The position numbers were made by a program, and so were the translations under genes. 15,147 nucleotides of DNA, taken from positions 1 through 15,147 of the forward strand of contig CAYGZY010000031.1 of assembly GCA_964354485.1 (NCBI GenBank), in the 5' to 3' direction. The DNA comes from CAYGXH01 sp964354485. GTDB lineage: Bacteria > Bacteroidota > Ignavibacteria > UBA10030 > SZUA-254. Shown here piece after piece: positions 6,561-13,759 of this stretch. Numbering within the stretch: position 1 is the first letter of the stretch; every line of letters starts with the position of its first letter. The notes under the pieces were generated by a model. It saw only the letters and a list, made by a program, of their open reading frames with translations. It searched no databases and was not told the origin of the DNA.

Positions 6561-9113
6561 ATGAAATACCGGTTGTTGATGATTGTTCTCTGCGTTGGTA
6601 CGTTCGGCCTGCTGGTAAGCTCAACTGCTCAGCAAACGGATACTATTATAGTAAAGGAAGGATTAGCGTTATCCCTCGGAAAGGGGTATGCCGAACTTAT
6701 CATCGCGCCGAATCCGGTCGAAGCAAAACTCGCCATCGGTAAGTGGAGAGCACCGCGCCTTAACGATAGAGAAACAATGGCAAACGGCGATATGCAGACA
6801 TGGAGGTCAATCAAGTCGGATGAGAAGGGATGGTTTTCCGATTCGATTCTCAGGAGTTGTTATGTCTATGCGTCAGTTATTGTGCCGTCGGATCGAGTAA
6901 TGATCCTGGAAGCTATGGGCGATGAAATGGTATATGTTAATGGTTCACCACGATCCGGCAATCCTTATTGCCTTAAGGATGTTTATGAATCCTGGGAACC
7001 GCGGTTTGATTATTCTCTATTACCAGTTCAGCTGAGGAAAGGAAAAAACGAAATCCTTTTCCGCTGCAGCCGCGGTGCGTTAAAGGCGCAGCTTTACCCA
7101 CCCAAGCGATCGGTTATGTTTAATACGAGGGATATGACTATTCCGGATTTTATCATTAATCATCCTATCGATACGTGGGGATCAATAGTAATACTGAATT
7201 GCACCGATAAGGCTATCGACAATCTCGAGATCGTTTCATCACTTGGTATAGATCATGTAAGTGCTCCGGTCAAAACAATCCAACCGATGAGTGTCATAAA
7301 AACACCTTTTCATGTAATTGCACCTGCACAAAAAGAAAAGGGTCCTGCACCGGTTTCGCTTACTTTATTAAGTAAACGCGGTGAAAAAAATGAAATCATG
7401 GATTCTATGTTGGTGCAATTCAGAGTATTAGATCTCGGTGACAACCGTAAAGAAACATTTTTCAGCTCAATTGATAGCAGTGTTCAGTATTATGGCATTA
7501 ATATAAAACATAAATCTATGCAGAGTAACGGGATGCCAGATACTATTCTTGGACCTGATAAAGCACTTTTCCTCTCGCTCCATGGTGCGTCTGTCGAAGC
7601 GATCAACCAGTCGGGCTCATATTTTCCAAAGTCATGGGGACACATCGTAGCACCCACAAACCGCAGGCCGTACGGATTTAACTGGGAAGGGTGGGGCAGA
7701 CTCGATGCGCTCGAGGTCATGGACGTGGTAACACAACGCTACCCAATAGATATGGACCGTATTTACCTAACTGGTCATTCAATGGGTGGACATGGAACAT
7801 GGCATCTTGGTTCGCTTTATCCCGATAAGTTTGCAGCCATCGGACCGAGTGCAGGATGGATAAGCTTCTGGACGTATCGGTACCGGGGGCAACAAACGGC
7901 GGACACGACCGATGTCCGGAGAATGATTCGGCGGGCGACTACGCCGAGTGAAACTTTTGACCATCTGCCCAATTACGCGCAAATGGGTGTTTATATCCTC
8001 CACGGATCGGAAGATGATAATGTGCCTCCGGAGCAGTCACGGTCCATGGTTGAAAAGCTGCAGAACTCACACAATGACTTCGTATATCATGAACAGCCGG
8101 GCGTCGGACACTGGTGGGATATTTCCGATGAGCCGGGCACTGATTGCGTGGATTGGGCACCGATGTTCGATTTCTTTGCCCGCCATGCCCGACCATTTCA
8201 ACATCAGATCCGCGAAATAAAATTCTTAACATCGAATCCGTCTGTCTCGTCAACGAACTACTGGCTCACCATCGATGCCCAGCATGAACAACTGAAGCTC
8301 AGCTCTGCTGCAATTCGTTATGATCCCGGAGCACGGAGATTCAGCGGTGTTACGAAGAATGTAGCAAGAATCGCTCTTGACCTCGATGTAGGGTATTCAC
8401 CGGGAAATCTGACCGTCGAGCTGGACAGCCAGAAAATCACCGTTCTACCCGGATCGGCACATGAAAACAAATTATGGTTTGAGATGACTGCCGGGAAATG
8501 GAATGTCGCCTCAGTGCCTTCTGTAGAGTTGAAGGGATCGCATCGCTACGGAACGTTTCAGGAAGCATTCCGCAATAATGTAATGTTTGTTTATGCAACC
8601 GGCGGCTCCCGCGAGGAAAACAAATGGGCATTCGATAAAGCCCGCTACGACGCCGAGAAACTCTGGTACCAGGGAAATGGTTCGGTTGAGGTCGTCGCAG
8701 ACACAAAGTTTGATGTCCGGAAGGATGACAATCGCAACATTATTCTCTATGGAAATAAAAATTCCAACAAAGCCTGGAGTGCACTCCTGGCGAAAAGTCC
8801 GGTAGAGGTCGGGAACGGTTACGTGCGGATTGGGACTGAGAAGTTCCGTGGAAATAATTTAGCCTGTATATTTGTAAGACCCCGAACAGGCAGTCGAAAT
8901 GCCAGCGTTGGGATTGTTTCCGGGACCGGTATTATCGGAATGAATTTAAACAACCGTCTGCCGTACCTGAATCCGGGAATCGGGCTTCCCGACTGTACCA
9001 TTTTCGATTCGGATATCCTCCTGAAAGGAGAAGAAGGAATTCTCATGACCGGTTTCTTCGGACTGGACTGGACGGTCGAGAATGGTGAATTTGTCAGAAA
9101 AAATCCGCGATAA
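6561..9113 (+). CDS. Secreted multidomain serine esterase/peptidase (alpha/beta hydrolase, S9-like)
   Basis: An 850-residue exported enzyme. Residues 1-24 are a signal peptide ending around SSTAQQ. Residues ~60-180 look like a beta-sandwich (YVYASVIVPSDRVMILEAMGD, then a YVNG strand), similar to the galactose-binding-like domains in front of many carbohydrate esterases. The catalytic core spans about 330-545. The nucleophile elbow is GHSMGGHGTW with Ser407, the acid is probably Asp485 in HGSEDDNVPP, and the base is His517 in GVGHWW; the oxyanion-side HGA motif is at 341-343. The core belongs to the prolyl-oligopeptidase/PHB-depolymerase-like group, many members of which are carbohydrate or feruloyl esterases. 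Residues ~550-850 are a long C-terminal part that I do not recognise. The start follows GAAGGAAAA with seven bases of spacing. Its neighbours suggest removal of acyl groups from a polysaccharide rather than peptide cleavage, but this is inference. Confidence 0.82.
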   Translation: MKYRLLMIVLCVGTFGLLVSSTAQQTDTIIVKEGLALSLGKGYAELIIAPNPVEAKLAIGKWRAPRLNDRETMANGDMQTWRSIKSDEKGWFSDSILRSCYVYASVIVPSDRVMILEAMGDEMVYVNGSPRSGNPYCLKDVYESWEPRFDYSLLPVQLRKGKNEILFRCSRGALKAQLYPPKRSVMFNTRDMTIPDFIINHPIDTWGSIVILNCTDKAIDNLEIVSSLGIDHVSAPVKTIQPMSVIKTPFHVIAPAQKEKGPAPVSLTLLSKRGEKNEIMDSMLVQFRVLDLGDNRKETFFSSIDSSVQYYGINIKHKSMQSNGMPDTILGPDKALFLSLHGASVEAINQSGSYFPKSWGHIVAPTNRRPYGFNWEGWGRLDALEVMDVVTQRYPIDMDRIYLTGHSMGGHGTWHLGSLYPDKFAAIGPSAGWISFWTYRYRGQQTADTTDVRRMIRRATTPSETFDHLPNYAQMGVYILHGSEDDNVPPEQSRSMVEKLQNSHNDFVYHEQPGVGHWWDISDEPGTDCVDWAPMFDFFARHARPFQHQIREIKFLTSNPSVSSTNYWLTIDAQHEQLKLSSAAIRYDPGARRFSGVTKNVARIALDLDVGYSPGNLTVELDSQKITVLPGSAHENKLWFEMTAGKWNVASVPSVELKGSHRYGTFQEAFRNNVMFVYATGGSREENKWAFDKARYDAEKLWYQGNGSVEVVADTKFDVRKDDNRNIILYGNKNSNKAWSALLAKSPVEVGNGYVRIGTEKFRGNNLACIFVRPRTGSRNASVGIVSGTGIIGMNLNNRLPYLNPGIGLPDCTIFDSDILLKGEEGILMTGFFGLDWTVENGEFVRKNPR

Positions 9114-9235
9114 TCTTCCATATTACAGAATGAGCGTAATACATTAGATTTCAGTTTGTTGATGATTCTTTTAAGCGGGAATAATTTTACTCAGTGAAAT
9201 GGTAGATTTTATATAACGAAAGGAGCAGTGTTATC
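9114..9235 (+). promoter_or_regulatory. 122-base gap with a possible promoter before the epimerase gene
   Basis: This AT-rich gap separates the large secreted enzymes from the sugar-handling genes. TTGATG at 9159-9164 is followed after 17 bases by TAATTT (9182-9187), a partial sigma-70 match. A TTTG at 9155 with TAATTTTA at 9182-9189 also loosely recalls the Bacteroidota promoter pattern, but the spacing is longer than usual. AGGAG at 9221-9225 is a clear ribosome site 10 bases before the ATG at 9236. No strong hairpin terminator is visible. Confidence 0.25.
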
Positions 9236-10360
9236 ATGAAAGGAATATTTTTTATTGTATCCATATTCATTATCGGCATCGTCATCATGCCCGGATGCCA
9301 GAAGAAGGAGCATGCTATGGAAGTAACACAGGAAAAATTTGGCGCTATATCCGATGGACAGGAAGTAACGCTCTATACCATGAAGAACGAGAATGGCATG
9401 GTCGTAAAAATCACCAACTACGGGGGAATAGTTACTGAATTATGGGTACCCGACAAAGGCGGGGTGCTCGGAGATGTAGTACTGGGATTCAATAACCTCA
9501 CAGATTACATGGGCGATCATCCCTACTTCGGCTGCATAGTCGGCCGCTATGCGAACCGGATAGCGGGTGGTAAGTTTAAATTGGACGGTAAGGAATATAC
9601 TCTTGCAAAGAATAATAGTAATAATCACCTCCACGGTGGAATGAAAGGTTTTGATAAAGTTTTGTGGAAGAGCAGTAAGCAATCCGGGAGAGATAGCGTG
9701 GCTGTCCGCCTGCAATATGAGAGTAACGACGGGGAAGAAGGGTACCCCGGCAAGTTAAGCGTTTCAGTGACATATGCTCTGAATAATAAGAACGAATTAC
9801 GCATACACTACGAAGCAACGACGAGTAAACCGACGGTCGTGAATCTTACTCACCACGGCTACTTCAACCTCGCCGGCGCCGGCAGCGGAGATGTTTTGAA
9901 ACATGAATTAATGATCAACGCTCAACAGTATACCGTAGTGAATGAAGAATTAATACCGACAGGCGAGTTACGGTCAGTAGAGGGAACTCCAATGGATTTC
10001 CGATCGCCTTGTCCTATCGGCAAACGTATTGATATGGTCGAAGGCGGATATGACCATAACTACATCTTGCATCGCGAGGATGTTTCTCTCACACTCGCTG
10101 CCCGCGTCACTGAACCGGTGAGCAAGCGCGTTATGGAAGTATGGACAACCGAACCGGGCATACAGCTCTACACCGGAAATTTCCTCGACGGCTCACTAAA
10201 AGGGAAAGGTGGAAAAGTTTACGGGAAACATTACGGCTTTTGTCTCGAAACACAGCATTTTCCTGATTCACCAAATCGACCGGATTTCCCGTCGGTGATA
10301 CTCCGCCCCGGCGAAACATATATGCAATTGACAGTCTACAAGTTTTCTGTTGAACAATAA
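9236..10360 (+). CDS. galM: Aldose 1-epimerase (mutarotase), exported lipoprotein
   Basis: Interconverts alpha and beta anomers of aldoses such as galactose or glucose. The 374 residues are a complete GalM: GRYANRIAGGKF (103-114), NHLHGG (substrate His133), LTHHGYFNLAG (general acid, probably His207), GGYDHNY (Asp273) and CLETQHFPDSPN with the catalytic base Glu338. The protein starts with a lysine and a hydrophobic stretch ending in MPGC (Cys21), which reads as a slightly atypical lipobox, and the catalytic domain begins at about residue 33. It should therefore be anchored in a membrane facing the periplasm, unlike cytoplasmic GalM of E. coli. Lipoprotein GalM proteins are common in Bacteroidota and related groups. 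A strong AGGAG precedes the ATG at 9236. The next gene follows 20 bases after the stop. Which sugar it serves here is not shown by sequence. Confidence 0.92.
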   Translation: MKGIFFIVSIFIIGIVIMPGCQKKEHAMEVTQEKFGAISDGQEVTLYTMKNENGMVVKITNYGGIVTELWVPDKGGVLGDVVLGFNNLTDYMGDHPYFGCIVGRYANRIAGGKFKLDGKEYTLAKNNSNNHLHGGMKGFDKVLWKSSKQSGRDSVAVRLQYESNDGEEGYPGKLSVSVTYALNNKNELRIHYEATTSKPTVVNLTHHGYFNLAGAGSGDVLKHELMINAQQYTVVNEELIPTGELRSVEGTPMDFRSPCPIGKRIDMVEGGYDHNYILHREDVSLTLAARVTEPVSKRVMEVWTTEPGIQLYTGNFLDGSLKGKGGKVYGKHYGFCLETQHFPDSPNRPDFPSVILRPGETYMQLTVYKFSVEQ

Positions 10361-10380
10361 TGCTGTTTGCGTAATAAACC

Positions 10381-11529
10381 ATGAAACAGAAAATCAAGAA
10401 AATATTTGTAACAGGTTGCTTTGACCTGCTTCACAGCGGGCATGTCGCTTTTTTAACAGAGGCGGCGGAATACGGTGATGTGTACGTCGGCATCGGATCA
10501 GACCGCACTGTCTATAATCTCAAGGGACGGTATCCCGTCAACAATCAGGATGAACGCAAGTACATGCTGGAAGCTTTCAGGTGCGTTAAGCGATGTTCTA
10601 TAAATTCCGGTTCAGGAATTATGGATTTTAATGATAATCCGGATGCACTGAATGCGGATATCCTCTACGTGAATGAGGATGGTAATTCACCCGATAAAGA
10701 AAAGTTTTGCGAGGAGCATGGAATAGAGTATATCGTGAGTAAGCGTATCCCGCATGGAACACTCCCGGTCCGGTCGACGACAGCTCTGCGGATTGAATGC
10801 AATATTCCTTTTCGGATCGACCTTGCAGGGGGCTGGCTCGATCAGCCATATGTATCGAAGTTTATTCCCGGTGCGGTAATCACTATCTCCATTGAGCCGA
10901 CAGTCGAATTCAATGATCGGAGCGGCATGGCATCGAGTACGAGACGGAAGGCAATTGAGCTCTGGCACTTCGATATTCCGGGCGGTGATAAGGAAAAACT
11001 TGCAAAAATGCTGTTCTGCTATGAAAATCCGCCCGGCACGGGTGAAGTTTCAGGTTCACAGGATGCACTCGGAATTGTACTACCGGGCGTGAATCGATTG
11101 TACTATGAAAACGATTACTGGCCATCGAAGATCGACTCGGTGAATGATGAGTCCGTTCTCAGGTTCATTGAAGAGAACCTCTACCTGATTACACTGGAAC
11201 CGCGTGCGAAGGCTTTTTCTGTGCTCGACGGCGCAGATCCGAATATGGAAGGGGCAAAGCGGTTATCAGAAGCTGCTGACGGCTGCTGGAAGGCTCTCCT
11301 AGGAAAAGATCTCCGGCAGTTTGGAAAATATTTCACCGCGTCCTTTGAAGCACAGGTGAGCATGTTCCCCAGAATGGTTGACGACAACATCCGTTCTGTC
11401 ATTGATAAGTATAGATCCGCGGCATGCGGCTGGAAACTGTCGGGAGCGGGCGGTGGAGGATACCTGATTCTGGTATCGGACAAGCACATTCCGGATACGT
11501 TAAAAATAAAAATACGGAGAGGTGAATAA
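10381..11529 (+). CDS. Fused nucleotidyltransferase (HxGH type) and GHMP-kinase-like protein
   Basis: A 382-residue cytoplasmic protein with two enzyme-like halves. Residues 7-137 are a cytidylyltransferase-like domain: TGCFDLLHSGH carries the nucleotide-binding HxGH (His18, His21), YPVNNQDERKYML follows, NADILYVNEDG is at 91-101, and PVRSTTALR at 129-137 resembles the ISSTxLR signature. Residues 139-382 resemble a GHMP sugar kinase of the HddA/fucokinase group: PFRIDLAGGWLDQ (motif 1, 143-155), a substituted motif 2 SGMASSTRRK (181-190), SGSQDALG (224-231, with candidate catalytic Asp228) and KLSGAGGGGYL (motif 3, 352-362). The kinase half (~245 residues) is shorter than a typical GHMP kinase (300 or more). 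A protein able to phosphorylate a sugar and then couple it to CTP or another NTP would make an NDP-sugar, as HldE and FKP do with other folds. Neither activity is proven by sequence. No convincing ribosome site precedes the ATG. Confidence 0.8.
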   Translation: MKQKIKKIFVTGCFDLLHSGHVAFLTEAAEYGDVYVGIGSDRTVYNLKGRYPVNNQDERKYMLEAFRCVKRCSINSGSGIMDFNDNPDALNADILYVNEDGNSPDKEKFCEEHGIEYIVSKRIPHGTLPVRSTTALRIECNIPFRIDLAGGWLDQPYVSKFIPGAVITISIEPTVEFNDRSGMASSTRRKAIELWHFDIPGGDKEKLAKMLFCYENPPGTGEVSGSQDALGIVLPGVNRLYYENDYWPSKIDSVNDESVLRFIEENLYLITLEPRAKAFSVLDGADPNMEGAKRLSEAADGCWKALLGKDLRQFGKYFTASFEAQVSMFPRMVDDNIRSVIDKYRSAACGWKLSGAGGGGYLILVSDKHIPDTLKIKIRRGE

Positions 11530-11557
11530 TTACATTGAGAATTCAATAGAAAAACAA

Positions 11558-11562
11558 AGGAG
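11558..11562 (+). promoter_or_regulatory. Strong ribosome binding site of the lipoprotein mutarotase
   Basis: AAAGGAGA with core AGGAG lies nine bases before the ATG at 11572. It is the best Shine-Dalgarno sequence in the window and fixes that start, which in turn keeps the N-terminal lipoprotein signal. Confidence 0.75.
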
Positions 11563-11571
11563 ATATCATCC

Positions 11572-12030
11572 ATGATATACTATATTGCTTCCATACTTGT
11601 ACTGCTGCTGATTACATCCGGTTGTAAGGATCAAAACAGTAAGGACCAAGTGGTTGGCGGAAATAAAGATTCAAGTGTGAGTCAAGTGCAGGTAAAGCGA
11701 TACTGCATGACATTAGACCTGAAAGAAGATCCCAAACTCATCGAAGAGTACAAGTACTGGCACCAGTCGGAACACATATGGTCTGAGATACCTAAGGGCA
11801 TCCGTACAGTTGGAATCCTTGATATGGAAATATATCTGCTGGGTACCCGGCTGTTCATGATCATGGACGTACCGGAAGACTTCAACTTCGATCAGCAAAT
11901 GGCGAAGCTTGCCGAATTACCGCGTCAGAAGGAGTGGGAAGCGTTCGTCTCAAAGTTTCAGAAGTCATCACCCGATGCGGCATCCAGCGAAAAGTGGAAG
12001 CTAATGGATAAAATATTTGAACTCCCCTAA
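11572..12030 (+). CDS. L-rhamnose/L-fucose mutarotase family protein, exported lipoprotein
   Basis: A 152-residue protein of the RhaM family (DUF718, PF05336), which equilibrates alpha and beta anomers of L-rhamnose or L-fucose. Residues 1-18 are a lipoprotein signal with a hydrophobic run ending in TSGC (Cys18); a ~20-residue linker rich in Lys, Gln and Ser follows. The ~110-residue catalytic domain begins at KRYCMTLDLKEDP. It has EEYKYWHQSEHIWSEI (family His64 and Trp70), then GILDMEIYLLGTRLFMIMDV (81-100), EWEAFVSKFQ (121-130) and KWKLMDKIFEL at the end. The phrase GI-x-DMEIY-x-LGTRLFM is closer to what I know of the type 2 L-fucose mutarotases than to E. coli RhaM, so fucose is favoured, not proved. 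Standard RhaM and FucU act in the cytoplasm, so the lipoprotein form is notable. The sodium symporter follows 42 bases downstream, placing mutarotation beside uptake. Confidence 0.85.
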   Translation: MIYYIASILVLLLITSGCKDQNSKDQVVGGNKDSSVSQVQVKRYCMTLDLKEDPKLIEEYKYWHQSEHIWSEIPKGIRTVGILDMEIYLLGTRLFMIMDVPEDFNFDQQMAKLAELPRQKEWEAFVSKFQKSSPDAASSEKWKLMDKIFELP

Positions 12031-12072
12031 ATAATCAACTTAGTTCCAATATTACAGAGCAGAGAGTTTCAG

Positions 12073-13752
12073 ATGAAAATTTCAGGGATTGATGCTTCGG
12101 TTATCATCTTCTACCTTCTGGGAATCGTAGGTCTCGGCATATGGGCAGGTTACCGCAGAAAACGCGGCGGCGAAGGAAGCCACTATTTTCTTGCCGGTAA
12201 TACTCTCACCTGGCCGATTATAGGCCTTGCAATGTTTGCTGCGAACATCTCGACGGTCCATCTTGTAAGTCTCGCAGAATCTGCATACAAGTACGGTCTG
12301 ATCTATGGTAACTTCGAATGGATGGCAGGGTTCGTACTAATCCTCTTGTCATTATTCTTCGCACCACTGTATCTTCGATCCCGGGTACCGACGCTCCCCG
12401 ATTACTTAGAGCGCCGGTTTAATCGCCGCTGCAGGGATTGGCTTGCTTATATTTCTATCATCTCGGCTATCGTCATCCACATCGGGGTTGCACTCTACAC
12501 GGCTTCGTGGGTACTGCGCGGTATTCTCGGACTACCTCCCGGCGCTACGCTCTTCGGGATTGATGCCCTGTTCTTCTTCATTATCATTCTCGGTACCCTC
12601 ACCGGCATATATACCATGATCGGCGGACTGCTGGCCGTCGTCATGACCGAAAGCGTCCAGAGCATTTTACTTCTTGTTGGTGCGGTGTGTATCACAGTTG
12701 TCGGATACATTAAAGTTGGAGGATGGTCGGCTCTCGTTAGTACACTCTCTTCGAATCCTCATCCAATGAGCGATATTCCGGGATCCGGTATTACATGGGG
12801 TACGGGGAATTTCCTAAACATGCTCAGACCAGACGGTGATCCATCTGGATTGCCGTGGTATTCTATTTTTCTCGGGTACCCCGTTCTGGGTATCTGGTAC
12901 TGGTGCTGCGATCAGACAATAGTACAGCGTGTCCTTGCCGCCCGCGATGAAAAACAGGCGCGTCTGGGACCATTATTCTGCGCGTTTATAAAAATCCTGC
13001 CCGTCTTTTTCTTCGTGTTGCCTGGCGTGATTTGTGTTGCTCTTGTCCAGACTAACTACTTTAACGGTGAAGCGCCGGCCGTTGCCGCAGATACATACAC
13101 GTTTATGATCACTCATATGCTCCCAATTGGTTTGAAAGGATTGATCGCGGCCGCGCTCCTTGCGGCGGCTATGCAAACCTGTTCGGCTGCACTGAACTCA
13201 ACTGCCACGTTATTTGCGTATGATATCGTAAAACGTTATAAGCCCGCAACAAGCGACCACCAACTGGTAACCATCGGCAAGATTACAACCGTTGCCGCTA
13301 CTATTCTTGCTATTGTACTGTCACCAATTTTTGGTCACTATACAACGATAATAGAAGGTCTCAATAAGCTTATTTCCTACATTGCACCCCCGATCACGGC
13401 AGTATTCCTCTTCGGTGTATTCTGGAAGAAAGCTTCGGGAAAAGCCGCTTACATTACCCTGATTGCCGGTGCGGTTCTCGGACTTATTATGTTCGTTCTT
13501 GATTGGAATGGCTGGTATACCGGTAATTTTATGATGACAGCTTTTTACCTTCTGGTCATCTGTTCCGCTGTCATGGTTCTGAGTTCTAAAATATATCCGG
13601 AACCTCTGCGCGAAGAGGCTCAGTCTCTCATCTGGAAAAACTGGAAGGAACCCCTGAGCGGTGAATCGGGCGGTAAAGGACTCAGTAACTACCGCGTTCT
13701 CTCGCTCACTGTTTTCATAACATTCATTGTTCTATATTTCATATTCAGGTAG
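12073..13752 (+). CDS. Sodium:sugar symporter, SSS/SGLT family
   Basis: Inner-membrane symporter that uses the sodium gradient to import a solute, most likely a monosaccharide given its neighbours. The 559 residues show about 13-14 hydrophobic helices, the normal plan for SGLT-type members. Recognisable segments are YFLAGNTLTWPIIGLAMFAANIST (39-62, split below the length limit of a single motif: the first half is the SSS entry helix), PTLPDYLERRFNRR (106-119), the long loop with a glycine-rich SSNPHPMSD region, the SGLT-typical WYWCCDQTIVQR (275-286), and ALNSTATLFAYDIVKRY (around 372-388). It lies between a mutarotase and a GH95-like glycosidase, and the stop is only seven bases before the next ATG. 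This supports import of the sugar those enzymes release and equilibrate. The specific substrate is not readable; L-fucose or L-rhamnose are reasonable candidates. Confidence 0.93.
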   Translation: MKISGIDASVIIFYLLGIVGLGIWAGYRRKRGGEGSHYFLAGNTLTWPIIGLAMFAANISTVHLVSLAESAYKYGLIYGNFEWMAGFVLILLSLFFAPLYLRSRVPTLPDYLERRFNRRCRDWLAYISIISAIVIHIGVALYTASWVLRGILGLPPGATLFGIDALFFFIIILGTLTGIYTMIGGLLAVVMTESVQSILLLVGAVCITVVGYIKVGGWSALVSTLSSNPHPMSDIPGSGITWGTGNFLNMLRPDGDPSGLPWYSIFLGYPVLGIWYWCCDQTIVQRVLAARDEKQARLGPLFCAFIKILPVFFFVLPGVICVALVQTNYFNGEAPAVAADTYTFMITHMLPIGLKGLIAAALLAAAMQTCSAALNSTATLFAYDIVKRYKPATSDHQLVTIGKITTVAATILAIVLSPIFGHYTTIIEGLNKLISYIAPPITAVFLFGVFWKKASGKAAYITLIAGAVLGLIMFVLDWNGWYTGNFMMTAFYLLVICSAVMVLSSKIYPEPLREEAQSLIWKNWKEPLSGESGGKGLSNYRVLSLTVFITFIVLYFIFR

Positions 13753-13759
13753 AGGCGCC

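Noticed and set aside
5624..6624. Long minus-strand open frames of 170 and 162 codons
   Set aside because: They lie opposite the well-supported DUF4838 gene (the second also spans the next gene start), have no recognisable motifs, and their composition reads as an antisense shadow.
10381..11529. Bifunctional fucokinase/GDP-fucose pyrophosphorylase (FKP)
   Set aside because: FKP is about 950 residues with a beta-helix pyrophosphorylase; this protein is 382 residues and has an HxGH-type transferase domain.
11181..11573. Minus-strand frame of 130 codons opposite the GHMP half
   Set aside because: Proline- and serine-rich antisense translation without motifs, over a conserved coding region.
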